Assembly (NCBI GenBank): GCA_002339165.1
Contig: DDJS01000018.1
Coordinates: 1-6,729, forward strand
Length of the DNA stretch: 6,729 nt
Direction of reading: 5' to 3'
Origin: Cellvibrionales bacterium UBA2618
GTDB lineage: Bacteria > Pseudomonadota > Gammaproteobacteria > Pseudomonadales > Porticoccaceae
The first letter of the stretch is position 1. Each line of letters starts with the position of its first letter. Positions 1 through 5,298 of this stretch are shown one piece after another. A program made the position numbers and the translations under genes. The notes beneath the pieces were generated by a model. It saw only the letters and a program-made list of their open reading frames with translations, made no database searches and had not been told where the DNA came from.

Positions 1-24
1 ATCAAAGCGCTTGCCGCGGCTTAA
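1..24 (+). CDS. rpsT: 3' end of a gene, probably 30S ribosomal protein S20
   Basis: Only the last seven codons and a TAA stop are inside the window; they read IKALAAA. S20 of Pseudomonas-type bacteria ends with a similar lysine/alanine-rich helix containing IKAL, and rpsT lies near proB in that group, so rpsT is the best guess. S20 binds 16S rRNA early in 30S assembly. A hairpin terminator starts 17 bases after the stop, as expected for the end of a short, strongly expressed ribosomal-protein gene. The gene converges with proB. Seven residues cannot prove identity; another protein with an alanine-rich tail is possible. Confidence 0.5.
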   Translation: MKALAAA

Positions 25-41
25 GTGACAACAGGCGCAAA

Positions 42-69
42 AAAACCGGCGTAAGTGCTGGTTTTTTTT
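42..69 (+). terminator. Rho-independent terminator, likely bidirectional
   Basis: A nine-base-pair stem (AAAACCGGC at 42-50, GCTGGTTTT at 57-65, one G-T wobble on the plus strand) encloses a six-base loop and runs into a T tract ending at 69. On the minus strand the same stem has one A-C mismatch and is also followed by a run of Ts, so it may stop proB transcription too. It fits best as the terminator of the plus-strand gene ending at 24. Confidence 0.85.
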
Positions 70-177
70 CGTCTTTTGTTTATTATCCGGGAATTATTTG
101 GCCCGCCAGCCGGCATTAGCATAGCGATCTAAAAAGAGCTGAGCAAAAAACAGGCCTGCGTCAATAGCGGCACGTCG

Positions 178-1302
178 CTAGCCCAATACCACCAGATTAT
201 CGCGGTGGATCAACTCGTCTTCTTCGCAATAGCCGAGCTGACGACTAATTTGGCCGGTGTTGTGCCCTTTGATCACGGCGGTTTCTTCGGCGCTGTAATT
301 AATTAGTCCGCGGGCCACTTCGCGGCCATCGACGTCTAGACAACTGATAAGATCACCGCGCTTAAAATCACCCTCGACCGCCAATACCCCAACCGCAAGC
401 AAGCTACTGCCCTGCTGTCGCAGCACGGCAACCGCTCCCGCATCCAACTGCAGTTGACCACGAATCTGTAATTGACCCGCCAGCCACTGTTTTCGCGCCG
501 CCAAGGGCTTTTGATTGGTTGTTAGCAAGCTACCCAGAGGTTCACCCGCCGCGATCCGGCTAAGAATGTTTTGCTGCGCGCCTCCGACAATCAGCGTATT
601 GCACCCCGAATGCGCCGCTTGACGGGCGGCTTGTAACTTGGTCAGCATACCCCCGCGACCCACGCCACTGCCACTGCCTCCGGCGACCATATCCAAGCTG
701 CTATCGCTACAAGCTGCCTCAGTAATCAATGTCGCCTGGGGATCGATCGCCGGGTCCGCTGTAAACAGCCCATCCCGATCGGTAAGAATCACTAGCAGAT
801 CTGCGTCGAGTAAATTCGCCACCATCGCCGCTAATCGATCGTTATCGCCAAAGCGAATTTCATCGGTAACCACGGTGTCGTTCTCGTTAACAATCGGCAC
901 AACACCGTGGCCGAGCAGCGTGTTTAGGGCGCTACGAGCATTCAAATAGCGCTGGCGACTGGCTATATCATCATGGTCGAGCAAGATTTGTGCGGTATGC
1001 CTACCGAAACGCTGAAAGCTCGTCTGGTAGGCTTCAATCAGGCCCATCTGGCCAACAGCAGCGGCCGCCTGTAATTGACCAATAGACTCAGGGCGTCGCG
1101 CCCATTGCAGGCGCACCAAACCCTCGGCGATCGCACCAGAGGATACCAGAACGATTTCTTTACCTGTCGCAAGCAAGCCATCAATCTGCTCGACCCAAGC
1201 ATCGATCGCCTGCCGATTTAGGCCGTTGCCGCCATCGGTCAGCAGCGCACTGCCAATCTTAACCACCCAGCGGCGACAATTTTCGACCGGTAGCCTAGTC
1301 AT
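178..1302 (-). CDS. proB: Glutamate 5-kinase (ATP:L-glutamate 5-phosphotransferase)
   Basis: Cytosolic enzyme that phosphorylates the gamma-carboxylate of glutamate, the first committed and usually proline-inhibited step of proline synthesis. With the ATG at 1302 it has 374 residues, the normal family length. The amino-acid-kinase domain (about 1-260) shows WVVKIGSALLT with the phosphate-binding lysine K15, VLVSSGAIAEG (51-61), VPIVNENDTV (135-144), the FGDNDRLAA loop (151-159), VILTDRDGL (171-179) and GRGGMLTKLQAA with K222. A PUA domain fills about 280-357. The frame stays open to a TTG at 1317, which would add five residues; the ATG is preferred because homologues have about eleven residues before WVVKIGS. 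Neither start has a strong Shine-Dalgarno, and the TAG of obg lies 26 bases upstream of the ATG, so translation probably depends on obg. No proA is in the window. Obg-ProB adjacency is usual in Pseudomonas relatives. Confidence 0.95.
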   Translation of the reverse strand: MTRLPVENCRRWVVKIGSALLTDGGNGLNRQAIDAWVEQIDGLLATGKEIVLVSSGAIAEGLVRLQWARRPESIGQLQAAAAVGQMGLIEAYQTSFQRFGRHTAQILLDHDDIASRQRYLNARSALNTLLGHGVVPIVNENDTVVTDEIRFGDNDRLAAMVANLLDADLLVILTDRDGLFTADPAIDPQATLITEAACSDSSLDMVAGGSGSGVGRGGMLTKLQAARQAAHSGCNTLIVGGAQQNILSRIAAGEPLGSLLTTNQKPLAARKQWLAGQLQIRGQLQLDAGAVAVLRQQGSSLLAVGVLAVEGDFKRGDLISCLDVDGREVARGLINYSAEETAVIKGHNTGQISRQLGYCEEDELIHRDNLVVLG

Positions 1303-1328
1303 ACTTTGCCGCCGCAACGCTAGACAGA

Positions 1329-2528
1329 CTACTCCGCATATACCACCTCGACGCCATCATCATCGTCATCGTCATCGCCCGCTTCACCAGCCTGTGCCTC
1401 GGCGCGCTGGCGCCGCCTGCTATCAGCCAATTCATCAATCCGCGCCCGCGCCTCTGCCTGCACGGATTCTCGCCATCGCTCCTGCTCTTCGAGTAATTCT
1501 GGCGACGCCTGTTCGCGCTGGCGCTGTTCATCGATACTGTCCATAATCGCCGCACACAAGGCCTTAGTCCCGTCGGACATCAGCCCAGACATCCGGAATA
1601 CCGGGCCTTTCCAATCGAGTCTACGAACGACCTCTTCGCAACGCGCCTCAACCTCGTCAGTGGGCACTAAATCGAGTTTGTTGAGCACCAACCAGCGCTG
1701 CCCCGAATACAGCACAGCGCTAAATGACTCCAACTCTCGCTCGATAACCACCGCGTTGTCTGCAGCGCAGGCGCCGTCAATGGGCAGCATATCAACCATG
1801 TGGAGCAGCAACCGCGTTCGCGTTAGATGTTTCAAAAAGCGAATACCAAGGCCAGCACCGTCCGAGGCGCCCTCGATTAAACCGGGAATATCAGCGATCA
1901 CAAAACTTTTTTCAGCGCTCATGCCCACCACACCTAAATTTGGCACCAGCGTGGTGAATGGATAGTCGGCAACCTTGGGACGAGCGGCCGAAACAGCCCG
2001 TATAAACGTCGATTTCCCCGCGTTGGGTAATCCTAGAAGGCCCACATCGGCGAGCACTTTTAACTCCAACCGCAGCGCTCGCATCTCTCCCTCTTGTCCC
2101 GGTGACGTCTGTCTCGGTGCGCGATTAGTACTCGACTTATAGCGTGCATTACCGAGGCCGTGAAAGCCGCACTGCGCCACTCTAAGGCGTTGATCAATCT
2201 CAGTTAGATCACCCAGCACCTCGCCGCTGTCTTGATCGAGAACGGTAGTTCCGACCGGCACCTGCAACACTAAGTCTTCGCCACCGGCGCCGGTGCAGTT
2301 GGCACTGCTACCTTGCTGCCCATTCTGGGCTTTAAAATTTCGCCTGTAACGAAAATCAATTAGCGTATTTAAGCCATCTTTGGCGACCAGAAAAACACTG
2401 CCACCGTCGCCACCGTCGCCACCGTCGGGCCCGCCTTTGGGAATATACTTCTCGCGGCGAAAGCTCATGGAACCGCTGCCGCCCTTACCCGCCTGAACCT
2501 TAATTAACGCCTCGTCGACAAATTTCAT
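1329..2528 (-). CDS. obgE: Obg-family GTPase of 50S ribosome assembly
   Basis: GTPase (Obg/CgtA) that binds the 50S subunit during late assembly and links growth to GTP/ppGpp levels. The 399 residues fit the gammaproteobacterial family. The glycine-rich Obg domain (1-158) begins MKFVDEALIKVQAGKGGSGS and holds the GGPDGGDGGDGG motif (32-43). The G domain follows: P-loop GLPNAGKST (166-174), switch I with TT at 192-193, DIPGLIEGA (213-221), NKLD (283-286) and a G5 region reading MSGL (313-316) where SA is more usual. The last 60 residues are charged and end in a run of seven aspartates (385-391) before GVEVVYAE; a variable acidic tail is typical of proteobacterial Obg. The start is an ATG with only weak SD-like purines upstream. 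A terminator-like hairpin separates it from rpmA, and proB follows after 11-26 bases depending on its start. Confidence 0.97.
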   Translation of the reverse strand: MKFVDEALIKVQAGKGGSGSMSFRREKYIPKGGPDGGDGGDGGSVFLVAKDGLNTLIDFRYRRNFKAQNGQQGSSANCTGAGGEDLVLQVPVGTTVLDQDSGEVLGDLTEIDQRLRVAQCGFHGLGNARYKSSTNRAPRQTSPGQEGEMRALRLELKVLADVGLLGLPNAGKSTFIRAVSAARPKVADYPFTTLVPNLGVVGMSAEKSFVIADIPGLIEGASDGAGLGIRFLKHLTRTRLLLHMVDMLPIDGACAADNAVVIERELESFSAVLYSGQRWLVLNKLDLVPTDEVEARCEEVVRRLDWKGPVFRMSGLMSDGTKALCAAIMDSIDEQRQREQASPELLEEQERWRESVQAEARARIDELADSRRRQRAEAQAGEAGDDDDDDDGVEVVYAE

Positions 2529-2580
2529 TGCTCTAGTCTACCCCTGCTGATGCGCCGACGCCATGCCGACGCGGCTAAGT

Positions 2581-2595
2581 TGCCGATCATCGGCA
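2581..2595. repeat. 15-bp palindrome between rpmA and obg
   Basis: TGCCGAT and ATCGGCA form perfect seven-base arms around a single C. It sits directly downstream of a TACAAT minus-strand -10 candidate, sharing one base with it, so it would cover the likely transcription start of obg. It could be an operator or chance; no protein is implied by the sequence. Confidence 0.5.
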
Positions 2596-2623
2596 TTGTA
2601 GCGCTATAAACTGCGACGCATAA
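2595..2623 (-). promoter_or_regulatory. Possible obg-proB promoter
   Basis: On the minus strand TACAAT (2595-2600) matches the sigma70 -10 consensus at five of six positions. A poor -35 candidate, TTATGC (2618-2623), lies 17 bases upstream, inside the arm of the preceding hairpin. It would give obg-proB its own transcript downstream of the rpmA terminator. The -35 is weak, so this is tentative. Confidence 0.35.
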
Positions 2624-2652
2624 AAAAAGCCCCGTATGGGGCTTCTTTATGC
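2618..2652 (-). terminator. Terminator-like hairpin after rpmA
   Basis: On the minus strand GAAGCCCC, loop ATAC, GGGGCTTT and a T run form a typical intrinsic terminator beginning about a dozen bases past the rpmA stop. The arms extend outward imperfectly to GCATAAA on both sides. It probably ends or attenuates the rplU-rpmA transcript before obg. A run of Ts is less clear on the plus strand, where no gene needs it. Confidence 0.85.
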
Positions 2653-2664
2653 GTCTTTCGGTGG

Positions 2665-2922
2665 TTACACGGCCACCACTTCAGCGTATTTTCGATTTCT
2701 CGGACCCTTTTGAACAAATCTCACTACGCCTTCTGCTTTGGCGAACAGTGTGTGGTCTTTGCCCACTCCGACGTTGACGCCAGCATGGAACTTGGTTCCT
2801 CGCTGGCGAATAATGATTCCACCGGCGTGAATAGTCTGACCGCCGTATACCTTAACTCCGAGTCGCTTACTCTGTGAATCGCGACCGTTTCGAGTACTAC
2901 CGCCTGCTTTCTTGTGCGCCAT
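2665..2922 (-). CDS. rpmA: 50S ribosomal protein L27
   Basis: Component of the large ribosomal subunit whose N-terminal tail reaches the peptidyl-transferase centre and helps position tRNA. The 85 residues begin MAHKKAGGSTRNGRDSQSKR and contain the family core GGQTIHAGGIIIRQRGTKFHAG (27-48) and the C-terminal RFVQKGPRNRKYAEVV. Length and sequence are standard for gammaproteobacteria, with no cleavable N-terminal extension of the Firmicutes kind. An AGGAG Shine-Dalgarno at 2930-2934 lies seven bases before the ATG. It starts 17 bases after the rplU stop and is almost certainly cotranscribed with it. Confidence 0.98.
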   Translation of the reverse strand: MAHKKAGGSTRNGRDSQSKRLGVKVYGGQTIHAGGIIIRQRGTKFHAGVNVGVGKDHTLFAKAEGVVRFVQKGPRNRKYAEVVAV

Positions 2923-2939
2923 TCTCTATCTCCTAATAA

Positions 2940-3254
2940 TCAACCGGCACTGATGCCCGTAATTTTAACCTCGGTGTACCACTGGCGGTGACCCTGTTGG
3001 GTCGCCGAGTGCTTACGTCGACGAAACTTGATAATTTTTACTTTATCGCCGCGACCGTGGGCGATAATTTCAGCAGACACTTTGCCGCCTTCGACGTGGG
3101 GGGTACCTATTTTTACTTCGGCACCCTCACCAACCATCAGCACTTGATCAAAATCAATGCTCTCACCGGTGGCCAGCTCTAATTTTTCCAATCGTAAGGT
3201 CTCCCCTTCGATTACTCTATGTTGCTTACCACCACTTTTTATTACCGCGTACAT
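2940..3254 (-). CDS. rplU: 50S ribosomal protein L21
   Basis: Large-subunit protein that binds 23S rRNA near L20. From the ATG at 3254 it has 104 residues, beginning MYAVIKSGGKQHRV, the conserved family start, and including KFRRRKHSATQQGHRQWYTEVKI near the C-terminus. The frame is open for four codons further upstream to 3266, but the start at 3254 is chosen because it matches family length and has GGAG (3261-3264) six bases before it. It is first in the rplU-rpmA unit and is preceded by a good promoter and a structured leader. Confidence 0.98.
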   Translation of the reverse strand: MYAVIKSGGKQHRVIEGETLRLEKLELATGESIDFDQVLMVGEGAEVKIGTPHVEGGKVSAEIIAHGRGDKVKIIKFRRRKHSATQQGHRQWYTEVKITGISAG

Positions 3255-3275
3255 ATCGCACTCCAAGCTCGATCA

Positions 3276-3325
3276 TCGATAAGGCTAGGATTGACTGCGT
3301 CAGTCCTGATTTTGAAGCCTATCGA
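3276..3325 (-). ncRNA. Structured 5' leader of rplU mRNA
   Basis: In the minus-strand transcript the arm UCGAUAGGCU (plus coordinates 3316-3325) pairs with AGCCUUAUCGA (3276-3286): ten base pairs with one bulged U. Inside, GACUG and CAGUC (around 3293-3305) form a smaller hairpin with loop ACG. The structure starts within a few bases of the predicted transcription start and ends 11 bases before the rplU Shine-Dalgarno, filling most of the leader. Several ribosomal-protein genes are controlled by their own leader RNA; that this one is regulatory is inference. Confidence 0.5.
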
Positions 3326-3335
3326 GAGGGCGGCA

Positions 3336-3364
3336 ATTCTAATGGAACAGGGCACGCGAATCAA
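3336..3364 (-). promoter_or_regulatory. sigma70-type promoter of rplU-rpmA
   Basis: On the minus strand TTGATT (3359-3364) and TAGAAT (3336-3341) are separated by exactly 17 bases. The -10 matches consensus at five of six positions and the -35 at four. The predicted start is near 3329, giving a leader of about 75 bases. The promoter lies in the gap just past the pgeF stop, as expected for a strong, independently expressed ribosomal-protein unit. Confidence 0.75.
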
Positions 3365-3402
3365 GCCTTTTCAGGCCGCCCAGCAAGGTCGCACGAGGTC
3401 AC

Positions 3403-4155
3403 TCAGCTCAACCAGATCAGCGAGGCATTGCGACCGGTGCATAAATCTCTACGATGGGAATAAAATCGCGACGCATCGGACGATGTACAGTACTCACCAC
3501 CGTAAATACGCTCAACCCCCAACCCCTGCAATTCGATCCGCGCCAGCGCCGACAGATCCGCCAGATAGCGGTCGCCTTGGACATGAAAACAGCGCTCCAC
3601 CAAGGCTCGATCGGCAGCACGCACAAGAAATGCTTGCCGAACGTCTTCACCCACCTGAAATTTTTCCGCTCCGATGGCAGGACCCAAAAACACCAAAATC
3701 TTGTCCGCTCGGCTGTCAAAACTGGCTATCGCAGCCGATAAAATACCGCTAGCTAATCCCCGCCACCCCGCGTGGACAGCCGCGACTTGATCGCCCGCTA
3801 GATTGCACAACAACACCGGCAGGCAGTCTGCGGTGAGAACAGCGCATACAATCGCGCACTGCTGGCTATAACTGCCGTCTGCCCGACTACCGGCAACTCC
3901 ATCACCGGCGCGAACGAGATCCGTACCGTGCACCTGATCGAGCCAGCAGGGATCGCTGGGAAGCTGCAATTGTTCCCGCAATTTTTGGCGATTGCGCGCA
4001 ACGCGCGTACCGTCATCACCAACGTGAGTAGCAAGGTTATTACTCGCGTAAGGCCCAACACTAAAGCCTCCACTGCGCAGCGTAATAGCACTTCGTACGT
4101 TCGCCGGCGCCGGCCACTGGGGTTGTAAATAGTCGCCCTGCCAGTCTGCCGTCAT
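3403..4155 (-). CDS. pgeF: YfiH/PgeF family protein (laccase-domain, purine nucleoside phosphorylase-like)
   Basis: Member of the YfiH/PgeF/LACC1 family, annotated as polyphenol oxidase (laccase-domain) and, from later work on the family, as purine nucleoside phosphorylase/adenosine deaminase; in E. coli the gene has been linked to peptidoglycan editing. At 250 residues it is of normal length and has no signal peptide, so it is cytosolic. The metal-binding site is intact: H76 in WLDQVHG, C111 in LTADCLPVLL, and H128 in AAVHAGWRGL. Other family marks are LGPAIGAEKFQVGEDV (157-172), the DLSALA segment (200-205), YCTSSDASRFYSHRRD (222-237) and TGR (240-242). Its ATG overlaps the rluD stop as ATGA and has no clear SD of its own, so it is probably translated by coupling to rluD. 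The rluD-pgeF pair is conserved in many gammaproteobacteria. The true substrate here is inferred from the family. Confidence 0.93.
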   Translation of the reverse strand: MTADWQGDYLQPQWPAPANVRSAITLRSGGFSVGPYASNNLATHVGDDGTRVARNRQKLREQLQLPSDPCWLDQVHGTDLVRAGDGVAGSRADGSYSQQCAIVCAVLTADCLPVLLCNLAGDQVAAVHAGWRGLASGILSAAIASFDSRADKILVFLGPAIGAEKFQVGEDVRQAFLVRAADRALVERCFHVQGDRYLADLSALARIELQGLGVERIYGGEYCTSSDASRFYSHRRDLCTGRNASLIWLS

Positions 4156-5135
4156 CGACTATTAGCCACGTTTAGCGCACACAGTAATTGGCCAAAGTCA
4201 GCCGGCAAAGGCGCACACCAATGCTGCGCTTTACCGGTCTGAGGATGATCTAATCCCAACCCTGCGGCATGCAGTGCTTGACGCGGAAAGCGCTGGACGA
4301 TGTCATCGCTGGCATCACCGCCTGCGGGTCGCGATACGGCGCGCCCACCGTACACCGCATCGCCAACCAAGGGATGTCTAATGTGCGCCATATGCACGCG
4401 GATTTGATGGGTGCGGCCGGTTTCGAGTTGCACCCGTAAATGGCTGCAATGACCATAGCGCTGGATAACAGCATAGTGGGTCACCGCCTGCTTACCGCTC
4501 TCGATCACCGCCATTTTAGTGCGCGCCTTTGGGTGCCGACCGATCGGTCGATCAACCACTCCAGAGCTGGTAACGCGCCCATAAACCAAAGCTTCATACT
4601 CCCGCTTAACGGTGCGCGCCTGCAACTGCGCAACCAGCGCGGCGTGTGCCTGCAAAGTTTTGGCAACCACCATCAACCCGCTAGTGTCCTTATCGAGCCG
4701 GTGGACAATACCGGCACGCGGCACTTCTCGTAGTTGCGGAAATTGATAGAGCAACCCGTTGAGTAAGGTGCCATCCCAGTTGCCCGGCGCCGGGTGGACC
4801 ACTAAGCCGATCGGCTTGTTGAGCACGATGATATCTGCATCCTGATGAATTATGTCGAGCATAATCGGTTGCGCTACCCATTCACCTTCGCGGGTCTGCG
4901 CGGCACAAATCACCAGTTCCTCGCCGCCTTTTAGGCGATGATCAACGCTCTTCTGCAGACCGTCGACCAGCAGTTCACCGGTTTTAATCCACTGCTGTAA
5001 GCGCGAGCGCGAAAACTCAGCGAACAATTTTGCGGCGACTTGGTCTAACCGATGGCCAACGCTTAGATCATCGACCACCGCGCAGTGCTGATGGGATTGG
5101 GTTGGGTCGTTTTTGTCAATTGGATCCAGAGTCAC
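4152..5135 (-). CDS. rluD: 23S rRNA pseudouridine synthase D
   Basis: Converts uridines of 23S rRNA helix 69 (E. coli 1911, 1915, 1917) to pseudouridine, which supports 50S function and translation termination. An N-terminal S4 RNA-binding domain (about 25-75; VGHRLDQVAAKLFAEFSRSR) is followed by the RluA-type catalytic domain. That domain contains NKPIGLVVHPAPGN (106-119), the catalytic motif PRAGIVHRLDKDTSGLMV with D148, REYEALVYG (178-186), LETGRTHQIRVHMAH (237-251) and HPLVGDAVYGG (254-264). Overall similarity is closest to RluD rather than RluA or RluC, and 327 residues is a normal length. The start is GTG with weak SD-like purines; the first internal ATG (residue 92) is far too late, so GTG is accepted. 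It overlaps pgeF by four bases and diverges from bamD. Confidence 0.95.
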   Translation of the reverse strand: MTLDPIDKNDPTQSHQHCAVVDDLSVGHRLDQVAAKLFAEFSRSRLQQWIKTGELLVDGLQKSVDHRLKGGEELVICAAQTREGEWVAQPIMLDIIHQDADIIVLNKPIGLVVHPAPGNWDGTLLNGLLYQFPQLREVPRAGIVHRLDKDTSGLMVVAKTLQAHAALVAQLQARTVKREYEALVYGRVTSSGVVDRPIGRHPKARTKMAVIESGKQAVTHYAVIQRYGHCSHLRVQLETGRTHQIRVHMAHIRHPLVGDAVYGGRAVSRPAGGDASDDIVQRFPRQALHAAGLGLDHPQTGKAQHWCAPLPADFGQLLCALNVANSR

Positions 5136-5221
5136 GGCTATGCTCTATACTGCTATTTTCGCTGGCTAGTCGTCGCCTCGATATTCAGTCTCATAGACGA
5201 CCGTATGCCGGTGCGGATAGA

Positions 5222-5250
5222 TTGGTTTAAATAGTGCTCTGTGGTTAAAT
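5222..5250 (+). promoter_or_regulatory. Candidate bamD promoter in the divergent rluD/bamD spacer
   Basis: TTGGTT (5222-5227) and TTAAAT (5245-5250) are 17 bases apart on the plus strand, about 50 bases before the bamD start; each element matches consensus only partly. On the minus strand I found TATAGA a few bases before the rluD GTG but no convincing -35. The rest of the 163-base spacer (5136-5298) shows no other clear feature. Confidence 0.35.
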
Positions 5251-5298
5251 ACGCGCTGTTGGCGTTTTGTCCACTCGGCCCACCTTTAGGAATGTTAC

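Noticed and set aside
94..177. Independent small gene downstream of proB
   Set aside because: No start codon with an SD was found in the open frame; it is kept only as a low-interest observation.
638..949. Plus-strand open frame inside proB
   Set aside because: It is antisense to the conserved kinase core, and its serine/proline-rich composition is typical of a shadow frame.
1226..1546. Plus-strand open frame across the obg-proB junction, rich in His/Arg/Pro
   Set aside because: The His-rich stretch is only the complement of the obg acidic repeat; there is no start context or homology.
3371..3402. Possible terminator between pgeF and the rplU promoter
   Set aside because: Only a three-base-pair GCC/GGC stem is available and no T tract follows; too weak to call.
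3219..3752. Plus-strand open frame of 177 codons over the rplU start, leader and pgeF 3' part
   Set aside because: It overlaps two conserved genes and the promoter on the other strand, shows no recognisable domain, and has low-complexity, shadow-like composition.
4783..4794. 12-bp palindrome CCCGGCGCCGGG inside rluD (and a similar GC palindrome near 4101-4115 in pgeF)
   Set aside because: Both lie in conserved coding sequence and are explained by GC-rich codons for proline, alanine and glycine; nothing suggests a site.
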